Shown: positions 52,627 through 61,432, counted from the stretch's first letter. The stretch is DNA of 64,000 bases from Chryseobacterium phocaeense (GCF_900169075.1 NZ_LT827015.1:3178158-3242157), one strand, 5' to 3'. Numbers and translations are program-made. The notes: generated by a model not told the origin, from the letters alone.

Positions 52627-52668
52627 GCCTTTTCGCCCTTTTGCTTTTTTGCCTTTTCGCCCTTTTGC
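52627..52668. repeat. 18-bp direct repeat in polypyrimidine spacer
   Basis: GCCTTTTCGCCCTTTTGC occurs at 52627-52644 and again at 52651-52668, inside a 110-bp spacer that also has ATGATTGATG repeats. Confidence 0.9.
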
Positions 52669-52683
52669 AAATTCGCCTATTCG

Positions 52684-54330
52684 CTATTTCTCTAAAAACC
52701 TCACAATATCCGCATTCAGCTCATCCGCTTTCTCAAATGGAATCATATGGGTTGCATCTTTGTAGATTTTGAGTTCTGCATTCGGGATTTGTTTTGCCAT
52801 CATTTCCGAATGCTCCTGCTTAATAACGTCTTTATCCCCTGCAATTACCAATACCGGACTTTTGATCTTTGTAAGGTCTTTTTCAGAGATATGAGGTTCG
52901 TTCAGCATGATTTTCACCAGTCTTTTTTCATTGAACTTCTGAGGATCATTCTCAGCCTGAAGTACCAACAACTGGTTTTTCATATGCAAAACAAGTCTTT
53001 CATCAACACCTTCGGGAAAGGCATTGGCACCGATGGCAATCACTTTTTGACAGGTTTCAGGATATTTTAAAGCGAATTCAAGGCCTGTGATCCCGCCGTC
53101 GCTCCATCCTGCAATATTTATTTTTTTGAGACCCAGCTGATCTGCAAGGGCTTTCACATCCTCTGCAAACTGAGTGTAGTTGAAATCTTTTTTGGATGTA
53201 TCGATACTTTTCCCCTGCCCGCGGGTATCTACTGCAATCACTTTAAACTGTTTGGCCAGCACCGGAATCTGCTGGTAAAAATCCCTGATGCTGCCGGAAT
53301 TTCCATGAAGCAGGAAAAGCGGCTCTCCTTCGCCGTAAACTTCGTAATAAAGCCGGGTATCTTTTAAGGGAAGATAGGCGCCTGCAGCAGTATTTTTCCC
53401 GTAGATAGAATTCCCTGATTCCGTTTGATATTGTGAAACATCTGAGATCAGGCCTTCAAGGTCATCTCCTCCGGCTGCTGTTTCATCTTTAATATTCTTT
53501 GCGCTTTTATCCACTTTTACATCAATATTAATGGCCGGTGCTGCCAGAGTCATTTTATGCCAGTCCCCGTAAAATTTTCTCATGAATCCTGTTCTGAAAA
53601 GGGCTGCACTGATATTAATCTTGCCTTCAAATTCTTTCAGAAACTGGATTCCGATAAAAAATTTCCCCTGCACCCAGATATTATGATGATTAACGTCCAG
53701 GGTATAGGTTCCGTCTTTGATCATATCCTGCGTAAGTTCTACAGTGATTTCTTCATCCAGGATATTTTTATCCGGGAAACCATCTTTTTCTGAGTAGATA
53801 CTGTACCTCATCAATACTGGCCTGTCGGAAGTATAGCTGGCAATATTCAGATTGATATTTTTAATTTTGGATCTTTTGCTGGCATTGAATTCCAATGCAG
53901 TCTCTCCAAGAAAATCCTCCCTTCTGAATTGGGGATTCACGGAATACAGAACATGTTTTGTTTTGGTATTTACTCCCCAGTTTTTATCTACCAGCTTTTT
54001 AACTTTAATGCTGACCTCCTTAATATTTTTAGTCTTTTCTTTTAAAAATATCTGTTGCTTATCCTGCTTTCTGAAAAACTCTACGGTTTGGATGTACGGT
54101 TCATATCCGGGAACCTCTATCTTAATTTTCCCTGAGGCATCAAATCTGGTAAGGTCAATGGAATAATTTCCCTTTTCATCGGAAACTGTTCCGGCATTTT
54201 CCTTTTCCACACCAATCTTTACGTAAGGAACCGGTCTGTTCTCATTTTTGGAAATGATAGTTCCGGAAATCACCTGGGCATTGAAAGAATAAACCCCTAA
54301 AAGGAATAGTAAGGTATTGAGTTTTTTCAT
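52684..54330 (-). CDS. Alpha/beta hydrolase fused to carboxypeptidase-like regulatory domain
   Basis: The protein is about 548 aa from the Met at 54330. It has a signal peptide (KKLNTLLFLLGVYSFNAQ), then a carboxypeptidase-like regulatory domain at about residues 20-100 (ISGTIISKNENRPVPYVKIGV, DEKGNYSIDL). A middle beta domain of some 180 residues follows (GETALEFNASKRSKIKNINLNIASY) and then an alpha/beta hydrolase from about residue 320 (LFLLHGNSGSIRDF; nucleophile elbow GWSDGG; acid in AGDKD; His in DATHMIP). The catalytic triad is complete. It is exported, with unknown substrate; the composite architecture is unusual for an alpha/beta hydrolase. Confidence 0.82.
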   Translation of the reverse strand: MKKLNTLLFLLGVYSFNAQVISGTIISKNENRPVPYVKIGVEKENAGTVSDEKGNYSIDLTRFDASGKIKIEVPGYEPYIQTVEFFRKQDKQQIFLKEKTKNIKEVSIKVKKLVDKNWGVNTKTKHVLYSVNPQFRREDFLGETALEFNASKRSKIKNINLNIASYTSDRPVLMRYSIYSEKDGFPDKNILDEEITVELTQDMIKDGTYTLDVNHHNIWVQGKFFIGIQFLKEFEGKINISAALFRTGFMRKFYGDWHKMTLAAPAINIDVKVDKSAKNIKDETAAGGDDLEGLISDVSQYQTESGNSIYGKNTAAGAYLPLKDTRLYYEVYGEGEPLFLLHGNSGSIRDFYQQIPVLAKQFKVIAVDTRGQGKSIDTSKKDFNYTQFAEDVKALADQLGLKKINIAGWSDGGITGLEFALKYPETCQKVIAIGANAFPEGVDERLVLHMKNQLLVLQAENDPQKFNEKRLVKIMLNEPHISEKDLTKIKSPVLVIAGDKDVIKQEHSEMMAKQIPNAELKIYKDATHMIPFEKADELNADIVRFLEK

Positions 54331-54477
54331 AGTATAAGTTTGGTGCAAAATTCTTTATTTCCTCCCTTGAATACTCACAATACCTTATTAAAATTTAAAC
54401 CGGTTTAGTTAAATTTATGGTAAAACAGTTTCTGTTCGTGACAGTAATTCTAAAAAAATGATAAACTTTTTCTGTTT

Positions 54478-54990
54478 TTAAAGAATATTCATAATTTCTT
54501 CCCAGGAGTGCACCCTTCTGTAATTTTCATTTTCAATCAGCTCGTTGTGCGGCTGGGTAAAAATAAGTTTTTCTCCTGCAAAATGATCCAGGTTTTTAGG
54601 ATAATCATCAATCATGACATCGCCATGTACTACTTTTTTACTGCCGCAGAGAACAATCTGTTCCCAGCTGATGAAAGGAAAATGTTCCGCCAGCCAGTCG
54701 AATTTCTCCCGTAAGCTGTTGGGAAACTCCATTCCTGCGGAAACAATATACAGTTCGTATTTATTATTTAAATATTCCAACGCTTCACGGCTTCCTTCCA
54801 TAACAGGAAGCGTTCTGAAAAAACCGATCTCATTCACGTGTTTTTTACCGTTGGGAAAAGATTCTAATTCCGGTTGTCCCTTCAGACGGCTGATTTCTAT
54901 TTCAGTACCTGAATCTCTTTTTTCAAACTGCACAAGCTGGTGGTAGACATCCGCCATTACCCCGTCCATATCTACAATTACTTTTTTCAT
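54478..54990 (-). CDS. 5'(3')-deoxyribonucleotidase-like HAD phosphatase
   Basis: The protein is 170 aa. The HAD motif I is VIVDMDGVMADVY, motif II is YIVSAGM, and the DVMIDDYPKNL aspartates form motif IV. Length and sequence fit the NT5C-type deoxyribonucleotidases, which dephosphorylate dNMPs in the cytoplasm. It is a single gene. Confidence 0.88.
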   Translation of the reverse strand: MKKVIVDMDGVMADVYHQLVQFEKRDSGTEIEISRLKGQPELESFPNGKKHVNEIGFFRTLPVMEGSREALEYLNNKYELYIVSAGMEFPNSLREKFDWLAEHFPFISWEQIVLCGSKKVVHGDVMIDDYPKNLDHFAGEKLIFTQPHNELIENENYRRVHSWEEIMNIL

Positions 54991-55296
54991 TTTCTGACCT
55001 CTGATTTAGTATTCTATTAAAATTTGAGCAAATGCTCTTTCAAATGTAGTTAATGTCTTTTCAAAATATCGGTTTTCAGGTATTAAATAAATCTTAAAAA
55101 TTAATGACTGGAAGTGGGAAGAAGGAGGCTGGAAGTTGCTTTGCAGTCAATTGTAACACTTGATATACAGGTCTACGGATCCGTATTTAAAGTTTAATAA
55201 ACTATGATAAAGTTCCGATATCATTATCCAATAGCCCTCTTTCTTCGAACTTCCTGACAAATTGAATTCTGTAAAACTTTTCTGCGTACATTTTCG

Positions 55297-55304
55297 TATT
55301 TTTG
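55297..55304 (+). promoter_or_regulatory. ABC-F promoter -7 element
   Basis: TATTTTTG matches TAnnTTTG and lies downstream of the earliest possible start of the frame (55262), so translation from the ATG at 55343 is favoured. Confidence 0.55.
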
Positions 55305-55342
55305 CGGCTCGATACAAAATCAATATCAAACCCTACCTTCCA

Positions 55343-57232
55343 ATGAATTACGTTTCTGCAGAAAATCTTACCAAATCTTACGGCATCAAATTTTTATTTA
55401 AAAACATCTCCTTTCACATTAATGAAGGAGACAAAATAGCCATTGTTGCCAAAAACGGAAGCGGAAAATCTACCCTCCTTAAAATATTAATGGGGAAAGA
55501 AATTGCAGACAGTGGAACGGTAGCTATTAATAAGGATATCCAGGTGGTTTTGTTTGACCAGGAAATTGATTTTAATCCTGATCTTACGATTGATGAGTTT
55601 ATGATGACGCTGGATTCGGAACCGATTCTTGCGCTTAAAAACTACCACAAATCCCTTCATTCTACTGATGATGCTTTTATTGAAAAGGCACTGAATGATA
55701 TGGAAGCCCACAAAGCCTGGGATCTTGAAAACGAAATGAAGCAGATCCTTTCCCAGCTTAAAATCACCAATCTTGAGGCTAAAATGGGAACCCTTTCCGG
55801 AGGACAGGTAAAACGTGTGGCCCTGGCCAAACTTCTAACGGAAACCAGAGCGGAACACAAGCATACCCTTCTGATTATGGATGAGCCCACCAACCACCTG
55901 GATGTGGAAATGGTAGAATGGCTTGAAAATTATTTAACCAAAGCAAAAATTACCTTATTGCTGGTTACTCACGACCGTTATTTCCTGGACAGCGTTTGCG
56001 ATATTATCTGGGAAATGGAAGATCAGAACCTTTATCTTCACAACGGATCTTATGCAACCTATCTTGAAAATAAGATGATCCGCGAGGATAATATGAATGC
56101 GACCATCGACAAGGCCAACAACCTTTACAGAAAGGAACTGGAATGGATGCGCAGACAGCCGAAAGCCCGTACCACAAAGTCAAAAAGTAGGATTGATGCT
56201 TTCTATGAAACAGAAAAAGTAGCTAAAACTGACACCAGCAAACAGGGACTTGAACTGGATTTTGAAATGAAACGCCTCGGGAATAAGATCCTTGAGTTGA
56301 AAAATATCGACAAAAGCTTTGGAGACAAACTATTACTAAAGGATTTCAGCTACCAGTTCCAGCGCGGCGAAAAGGTTGGAATTGTAGGAAAAAACGGTGC
56401 GGGAAAATCCACACTGTTAAATATTATCCAGGGACTTGAACAATATGACAGCGGTGCTATTGAAACAGGAGAAACAATTTCTTTCGGGTATTTTTCGCAA
56501 AAGGGACTTACGTATAAAGAGGATGAGCGTGTGATAGATTTCATCAAAGAAATTGCAGAATATTACCCTCTTGCCAACGGAAAAAGTCTTTCCGCATCAC
56601 AGTTTTTGAGATTATTCCTGTTTGATGACCAGACCCAGTATTCGCCGATTTCCAAATTATCCGGCGGCGAAAAAAGGAGGCTTCACCTGATGTACATCCT
56701 GTATCAGAATCCTAATTTCCTTATTTTTGATGAGCCTACGAATGATCTTGATCTTCCTACGCTGACCGTTCTTGAGAACTTCCTTCAGCAGTTCCAGGGT
56801 TCACTGATCATTGTTTCTCACGACAGGTATTTCATGGACAGAATTGTAGATCACGTTCTCGCCTTTGAGGGCAACGGAAAGATCAGGGATTTTGTTGGAA
56901 CCTTTTCGGAATACAGGGAAGCCAAGAGCCGCGAAGATGCTATGGAAAAAAATACAGCATCCAAACCGGAACCGGTAAAAGAAACTGTAGCAGCTCCGGA
57001 AGTTTCCCAGGCTTCTGCGAAAAAAAGAAAAATGACCTTTAAGGAACAGAGGGAACTGGAAACCATAGAAAAGGAAATGCCTGAACTTGAACAACAGCGC
57101 GCAAAGATCATGGACCAATTGAATAACGAAACAGAATATGAGAAAGTAGCCCAACTTTCCGCCGAGCTGGAGACTGTTTCTGAAAAGCTTGAGGAATATG
57201 AGATGAGATGGCTGGAGCTTCAGGAGATTTAA
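55343..57232 (+). CDS. ABC-F family ATP-binding protein
   Basis: The protein is about 629 aa from MNYVSAENLTKSYG. It has two ATPase cassettes: Walker A GKNGSGKS and signature LSGGQVKR with Walker B LLIMDEPTNHLD in the first, and GKNGAGKS, LSGGEKRR and FLIFDEPTNDLD in the second. They are joined by a basic inter-domain linker (KELEWMRRQPKARTTKSKSR), and a C-terminal coiled coil follows (about the last 90 residues). There is no membrane domain. This is the Uup/EttA-like ABC-F layout of ribosome-associated factors that affect translation or antibiotic protection. Confidence 0.94.
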   Translation: MNYVSAENLTKSYGIKFLFKNISFHINEGDKIAIVAKNGSGKSTLLKILMGKEIADSGTVAINKDIQVVLFDQEIDFNPDLTIDEFMMTLDSEPILALKNYHKSLHSTDDAFIEKALNDMEAHKAWDLENEMKQILSQLKITNLEAKMGTLSGGQVKRVALAKLLTETRAEHKHTLLIMDEPTNHLDVEMVEWLENYLTKAKITLLLVTHDRYFLDSVCDIIWEMEDQNLYLHNGSYATYLENKMIREDNMNATIDKANNLYRKELEWMRRQPKARTTKSKSRIDAFYETEKVAKTDTSKQGLELDFEMKRLGNKILELKNIDKSFGDKLLLKDFSYQFQRGEKVGIVGKNGAGKSTLLNIIQGLEQYDSGAIETGETISFGYFSQKGLTYKEDERVIDFIKEIAEYYPLANGKSLSASQFLRLFLFDDQTQYSPISKLSGGEKRRLHLMYILYQNPNFLIFDEPTNDLDLPTLTVLENFLQQFQGSLIIVSHDRYFMDRIVDHVLAFEGNGKIRDFVGTFSEYREAKSREDAMEKNTASKPEPVKETVAAPEVSQASAKKRKMTFKEQRELETIEKEMPELEQQRAKIMDQLNNETEYEKVAQLSAELETVSEKLEEYEMRWLELQEI

Positions 57233-57253
57233 AAAAGTTAGAAGTTATAAATT

Positions 57254-57395
57254 ATGAGTTATAAGTTATAGAAAATAGAGGTTTTCAAGATATAAAATGA
57301 GAGTTTAAAGCATTTTTAAACTCTCACATAAATTTATAAATTTTCCTTTTTGTTAACCAGAATCTCAATCCAGAATCTCATAACTTATAACTCAT
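57254..57395. repeat. Inverted ATGAGTTATAAGTTAT pair around a terminator
   Basis: ATGAGTTATAAGTTAT at 57254-57269 and its exact complement at 57380-57395 flank the spacer between two convergent genes. Between them lies a separate perfect 12-bp hairpin. Confidence 0.85.
57298..57326. terminator. 12-bp hairpin between convergent genes
   Basis: TGAGAGTTTAAA/TTTAAACTCTCA is a perfect stem with a five-base loop. T-runs beside it are weak, so a terminator role is likely but not sure. Confidence 0.55.
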
Positions 57396-58452
57396 CACTT
57401 AAATACACTATTTTCCCTCCTTTTGAGCTTTCCAGCGAGGCATCAATGATCTTCATATTCTGCACCACTTCCCTTCCCTGGGACGGCAGCGCATATCCGA
57501 AGACGATATATTCGTAGATCTGCTGATAATAATTCATATAATTTCCGGGTTCACTGGAGGTAAGAATTCTTTCTGTCTCTGAATTTTCGTTTAAAAAATT
57601 CAGGATTCCATCCGTTCCTTGCAAAGGCTCGGTCCATTCTGTTCCATATACAGGAATTACACCGGCCACCAGTTCGTTTTCCTGATTATCGGTTCTTTCC
57701 TGAAGGAAGCTCCCTTTTTCTCCGTGAACAGAATACGCATAATGTGCTTCTTTGGTGAAAACAGATGATTTAAGTCTTACCCTTAGGTTATCTTTATAGT
57801 ATAACAGAATTTCAAAATAATCGTTCGCATATTCTTCTCCTTTCATGGAAAACACATCGGCAAAAAGCTTTTCAGGATATCCGAAATACTGTACCGCCTG
57901 GTCTACAAGATGGGCTCCAAGATCGTGCAGGGAACCAGAACCTGTCTGCTGAGGGTCTTCTTTATGCTGTTTTCCGCTTGGTGTGGTCCGGAATCTGTCA
58001 AAACGGATCTCTGCTTCTTTGATGCTTCCCAGTGTTCCGTCATTAAGAATTTTATGCACCTGTAAAAAATCACGGTCAAATCTTCTGTTCTGATACACAC
58101 TTAAAAACAGTCCTTTGGATTCCGCCAGATTCACAAGCTCTTCTGCTTCCGAAACACTTACGGTAAAAGGTTTCTCAACAATTATATTTTTCCCCGCCTC
58201 AAGAGCCATCTTTGCATATTCATAATGGGTCTGCACGGGAGTATTGATGATCACCAGTTCTATATCTGCACTCTGAAGCATTTCTTCTACGGAACGGTAA
58301 ATCGTAGCTTCAGGGTATTTTTCCTTAGATTCATCTTTGCTTCTTTCTACTACCGCCGCCATAAAAAATCCGGGATGTTCTTTCAAAAACGGAGCGTGGA
58401 ACACTTTTCCGCTCATTCCAAAGGCACAAAGTCCTGCTTTTACCAATTGCAT
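57385..58452 (-). CDS. Gfo/Idh/MocA family oxidoreductase
   Basis: The protein is 355 aa. The N-terminal Rossmann fold carries VKAGLCAFGMSGKVFHAPFL (NAD(P) loop), followed by INTPVQTHYEYAKMALEAGKNIIVEKPFTVS with the EKP motif and conserved Lys. The C-terminal domain has GSLHDLGAHLVDQAVQYFG with the catalytic-type His pair. It is a sugar or inositol-type dehydrogenase of unknown substrate. The minus-strand -7 box TATATTTG lies at 58469-58476. Confidence 0.92.
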   Translation of the reverse strand: MQLVKAGLCAFGMSGKVFHAPFLKEHPGFFMAAVVERSKDESKEKYPEATIYRSVEEMLQSADIELVIINTPVQTHYEYAKMALEAGKNIIVEKPFTVSVSEAEELVNLAESKGLFLSVYQNRRFDRDFLQVHKILNDGTLGSIKEAEIRFDRFRTTPSGKQHKEDPQQTGSGSLHDLGAHLVDQAVQYFGYPEKLFADVFSMKGEEYANDYFEILLYYKDNLRVRLKSSVFTKEAHYAYSVHGEKGSFLQERTDNQENELVAGVIPVYGTEWTEPLQGTDGILNFLNENSETERILTSSEPGNYMNYYQQIYEYIVFGYALPSQGREVVQNMKIIDASLESSKGGKIVYLSDEL

Positions 58453-58816
58453 ATGTTTAATTTTTAAACAAATATATTCATAAAAGAAACCTGATCCATC
58501 ATCTGAGCTGTATAGAAATAATTTTCTGCTGTAAAAAAGCGATAAAGTTATCGGTATTTTACATCCTCCGGTTAGTCCTAAATAAGTAAGTCTGAAAGAA
58601 GAATCAGATTTACCGTTGCAGCCCTTATCATTCCGGTGTCCGTCTGATTTATTAGAATTATATTATCGTTAAAATAATGACCAAATAATTCACATTCCTA
58701 TCATCCCGGAATTAACACATATTCTGAGTTTTTATCTTAAATTAAGAAGTCTGGCACATTTCTTGTCTTTTCTTTAATCTACAAATGATAACATTTAATT
58801 ATTAAAATAATAAATT
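58453..58816. other. 364-base spacer with sigma-54-like site
   Basis: It carries the promoter of the Gfo/Idh/MocA gene on its left. On the right, TGGCAC at 58752-58757 and TTG at 58763-58765 have the spacing of a -24/-12 promoter ahead of the outer-membrane protein gene, although the -12 GC is GT. Nothing else is recognised. Confidence 0.45.
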
Positions 58817-59407
58817 ATGAAAAAACTAATTTTTGCAGGAATATTGGCAGTATCAGGATTAACTGCAACTGCTAACGCTCAGATTCAAAAAGGTAACTGG
58901 CTGGTAGGAAGTAGCCTTTTAACAAGTAACTTCGGTTTAAACACCGGTGGAGGATACAGTATTGCCATTCAGCCTAAAGGAGCTTATTTCATAGAAGACA
59001 ATGTTGCCGTGGGTGGATATGTTAATTTAGGAATCAGCAAAGTAACCAATGGAAGCCCTACAAGATTTGACTATGCAGTAGGTGGTTTAGGCCGTTACTA
59101 TCTTTCTCCGGGTGAAAAAGGAGTAGATAATTTATTGAATCACGGACGTTGGTTCTTTGAAGGTAACGTAGGTATCGGAGGATCATCTGTTGAAAATGGT
59201 AATTCTACAACAGGTCTTGACTTTGGTGTAGGTCCTGGTTACTCTTACTTTATCACTCCAAACATTGGTCTTGAAGGTCTTGTTAAATATCAGGGTCAAA
59301 CCGGATTTGGTAGCGAAGGTCTTAACTCCAATATTACGTTCAACGTAGGATTCAGTATTTATTTACCGACTTCGAAGGCTAAAGACATTGCAAGAGACGT
59401 AAACTAG
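58817..59407 (+). CDS. Small outer-membrane beta-barrel protein
   Basis: The protein is 196 aa. The signal peptide is cleaved at TANAQ. The mature part is eight or so amphipathic strands rich in Gly and aromatic residues (WLVGSSLLTSNFGLNTGGGYSIAIQPKGAYFI, FDYAVGGLGRYYL, NITFNVGFSIYLP), an OmpW/OmpX-like barrel of the Bacteroidetes outer_membrane_beta-barrel type. It is a single gene with a very strong terminator. Function is unknown. Confidence 0.85.
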   Translation: MKKLIFAGILAVSGLTATANAQIQKGNWLVGSSLLTSNFGLNTGGGYSIAIQPKGAYFIEDNVAVGGYVNLGISKVTNGSPTRFDYAVGGLGRYYLSPGEKGVDNLLNHGRWFFEGNVGIGGSSVENGNSTTGLDFGVGPGYSYFITPNIGLEGLVKYQGQTGFGSEGLNSNITFNVGFSIYLPTSKAKDIARDVN

Positions 59408-59438
59408 TCACTTTACATTTACCGAAATAAAAAAATTG

Positions 59439-59470
59439 AAATCGCCCCGAAAAATTTTTCGGGGCGATTT
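59439..59470. terminator. Perfect 32-bp palindromic terminator
   Basis: AAATCGCCCCGAAAAA is followed directly by its complement, a 16-bp stem. It lies between the convergent OMP and peroxiredoxin genes. Confidence 0.92.
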
Positions 59471-59509
59471 TCGTACAAATTAAAACTAAACTATAAAAAA
59501 TCAAATAAA

Positions 59510-60145
59510 TCATGTATTGGGTTGGGGCGTATATCTCAGATACGGCTTTATCTCGGTCACTCCTTTCGGAAATATTTTTCTGGCATCTTCTGTAGAAATG
59601 GCAGGCGGTACAATCACATCTTCACCCTGTTCCCAGTTGACAGGAGTAGCTATACTATGCGAATCAACCAGCTGAAGAGAATCCAGTACACGCAGGATCT
59701 CATTAAAATTCCTTCCGGTAGACGCCGGATAGGTAATGATAAGCCTTACTTTTTTGTTCGGATCTATAATCAATAATGAGCGTACTGTAGCGGTTACCGA
59801 TGCATTCGGGTGAATAAAATCATACAATTCTGAAATGTTCCTGTCTTTATCTGCAATAATGGGAAACTGCACTTCTGTATCCTGGGTTTCGTTAATATCC
59901 TTAATCCAGTTCTGATGGTCTTCTACTCCATCTACACTTAAAGCAATAACTTTGGTTCCTCTTTTATCAAATTCCGATTTCAGTTTTGAAGTGTAACCCA
60001 GCTCTGTAGTGCATACAGGCGTATAATCTGCAGGATGTGAGAATAAGATTCCCCAGGAATCTCCTAAAAAATCATGAAATTTAATATCCCCTAAAGACGT
60101 CTCTGCCTGAAAGTCCGGTGCGGTATCTCCTAGTTTGATTGACAT
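59510..60145 (-). CDS. 1-Cys peroxiredoxin (Prx6 type)
   Basis: The protein is 211 aa. It has the motif SHPADYTPVCTTELG with peroxidatic Cys 45, SVDGVEDHQNWIKDI, FPIIADKDRNIS and the Prx6-type C-terminal dimerisation arm (GVTEIKPYLRYTPQP). It reduces hydrogen and alkyl peroxides in the cytoplasm. Its promoter at 60168-60198 is a perfect consensus with a 7-bp inverted repeat around the -7 box. Confidence 0.94.
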   Translation of the reverse strand: MSIKLGDTAPDFQAETSLGDIKFHDFLGDSWGILFSHPADYTPVCTTELGYTSKLKSEFDKRGTKVIALSVDGVEDHQNWIKDINETQDTEVQFPIIADKDRNISELYDFIHPNASVTATVRSLLIIDPNKKVRLIITYPASTGRNFNEILRVLDSLQLVDSHSIATPVNWEQGEDVIVPPAISTEDARKIFPKGVTEIKPYLRYTPQPNT

Positions 60146-60161
60146 AATATTCTGCTTTGTT

Positions 60162-60198
60162 AGTCTACAAATTTAGTAGACTTTTTGAAACTGGCAAA
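60162..60198 (-). promoter_or_regulatory. Peroxiredoxin promoter with overlapping inverted repeat
   Basis: On the minus strand, TTTG (60198-60195), 19 bp, then TAAATTTG (60175-60168). AGTCTAC (60162-60168) and GTAGACT (60176-60182) form an exact 7-bp inverted repeat whose 7-bp spacer is the -7 box itself, a likely regulator site. Confidence 0.7.
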
Positions 60199-60239
60199 AT
60201 TTTTGTTGAAAATTTATATATTTAATCAAAATTTTATTC

Positions 60240-61124
60240 ATGCAGAACATTGAGCACAGCTATGTAGACGTTATTTACAGGGTTTTGGAAAGCTGGTACA
60301 TGAGGTTTGCCGAGCTTACCCCTAAATTGATCGTGGGGATTCTGGTTTTCTCTTTTTTTCTTATTACCAGTAAATACCTAAGTTTAGGCGCCGTAAGATT
60401 ATTTCACAAGTTTTTCCCGAAAAGCAAAAAAGAAAGTTCTCTGGTTACTCTGATAGGCGTTTTCAGATTTCTGATTATGCTGATGGGGACCTTTATTGCC
60501 CTTGAAATTATGGGCTTCAGCGGCTTCCTGTGGAAGTTTATCGGAAGTTTAGGGGTAGCCGGGGTTATTGCCGGGGTGGCTTTGAAGGATCTGGTATCCA
60601 GCATTTTTTCAGGAATGCTGATCGGGATTGATAAAGCTTTTAAAGTGGGTGATTATATTACCATCGGGAATCATTCGGGAACGGTTCAGGAAATAGGATT
60701 TTTAACCACCAAAATTATTACTGACGATGGCAAAAAGGCATACATCCCCAATCAGGTGATTTTTAATGCACCGTTTTACAACATCACCGCATCACCTCAG
60801 CGCAGGATTATCTTAAATTTTGAAATTCCTGCCGATGAAGATATCACGAAAGCCCAGAAAGGAATGCTGGATGTGATTAAAAATCTGGAGGGTGTAGACC
60901 GGCTGGATACTTCTGAGGTTATTTTTACAGATCTGAAGCAGGGAAATTTCAATTTACAGGCTAAATTCTGGATGAAAATAGGGGCCAATATCGTTCAGCT
61001 GAAAAGCGAGGCCTATCTGAAGATCAAGGAACGCCTGGATGCGGATAATATTCAGTTGGTAACGCCTACAAGCATCAGCATTACCAATGGTGAAAGTCTT
61101 CCCCCCGAACATCAGGATAAATAA
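60240..61124 (+). CDS. MscS-family mechanosensitive channel
   Basis: The protein is 294 aa. Three membrane helices are visible: LIVGILVFSFFLITSKYL, LIGVFRFLIMLMGTFIALEIMG, and the pore helix FIGSLGVAGVIAGVALKDLVSSIFSGMLIGID with the Gly/Ala pattern of TM3. The beta domain follows (FKVGDYITIGNHSGTVQEIGFLTTKI). It opens under membrane tension to release osmolytes. It is a single gene followed by a strong terminator. Confidence 0.94.
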   Translation: MQNIEHSYVDVIYRVLESWYMRFAELTPKLIVGILVFSFFLITSKYLSLGAVRLFHKFFPKSKKESSLVTLIGVFRFLIMLMGTFIALEIMGFSGFLWKFIGSLGVAGVIAGVALKDLVSSIFSGMLIGIDKAFKVGDYITIGNHSGTVQEIGFLTTKIITDDGKKAYIPNQVIFNAPFYNITASPQRRIILNFEIPADEDITKAQKGMLDVIKNLEGVDRLDTSEVIFTDLKQGNFNLQAKFWMKIGANIVQLKSEAYLKIKERLDADNIQLVTPTSISITNGESLPPEHQDK

Positions 61125-61132
61125 CAAATATC

Positions 61133-61158
61133 AACCGCTTTTTTTAAGCGGTTTTTTT
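61133..61158 (+). terminator. Terminator of the MscS-family gene
   Basis: The perfect AACCGCTT/AAGCGGTT stem is followed by a T-run. Confidence 0.9.
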
Positions 61159-61228
61159 ACTTCATTTGTTTCTTTTGTGCCTTTGAATGATCCTTCTTTG
61201 GCTGTTCATATGACAAAAAGATATTTTT

Positions 61229-61432
61229 AACCACAAAAGTCACAAAAGTTTTTTGACACGTAAGTTATTTTAAAGATAAGTAGAGTACACATAGAAGTAC
61301 ACATAAGTACTTATGAAAATCTTTGATTTTCTGCTTATGTGATCTTATTGATTTTCAGGAACGATAAAAAACTTTTAAAACTAAAATGTTCTAAAGTGTT
61401 GAACATTAAAAACTTTTGTGACTTTTGCGGTT
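61229..61432. repeat. 204-bp palindromic interspersed element with 25-bp terminal inverted repeats
   Basis: The left end AACCACAAAAGTCACAAAAG (continuing TTTTT) and the right end at 61408-61432 are complementary over 24 of 25 bases. Internally CACATAAG (61300-61307) pairs with CTTATGTG (61334-61341) around GAAAATC/GATTTTC (61315-61331). There is no ORF. The left end is shared over 20 bp with 10201-10220 and, diverged, with 13614-13633. Confidence 0.85.

Noticed and set aside
52569..52683. Possible CRISPR-like or satellite array in the ATGATTGATG / GCCTTTTCGCCC spacer
   Set aside because: Only two direct copies, no regular spacers and no cas genes; it is simple low-complexity DNA.
55262..55342. 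27-residue N-terminal extension of the ABC-F gene
   Set aside because: A TAnnTTTG box lies at 55297-55304 inside it and the family starts at MNYVSAENL, so the ATG at 55343 is used.
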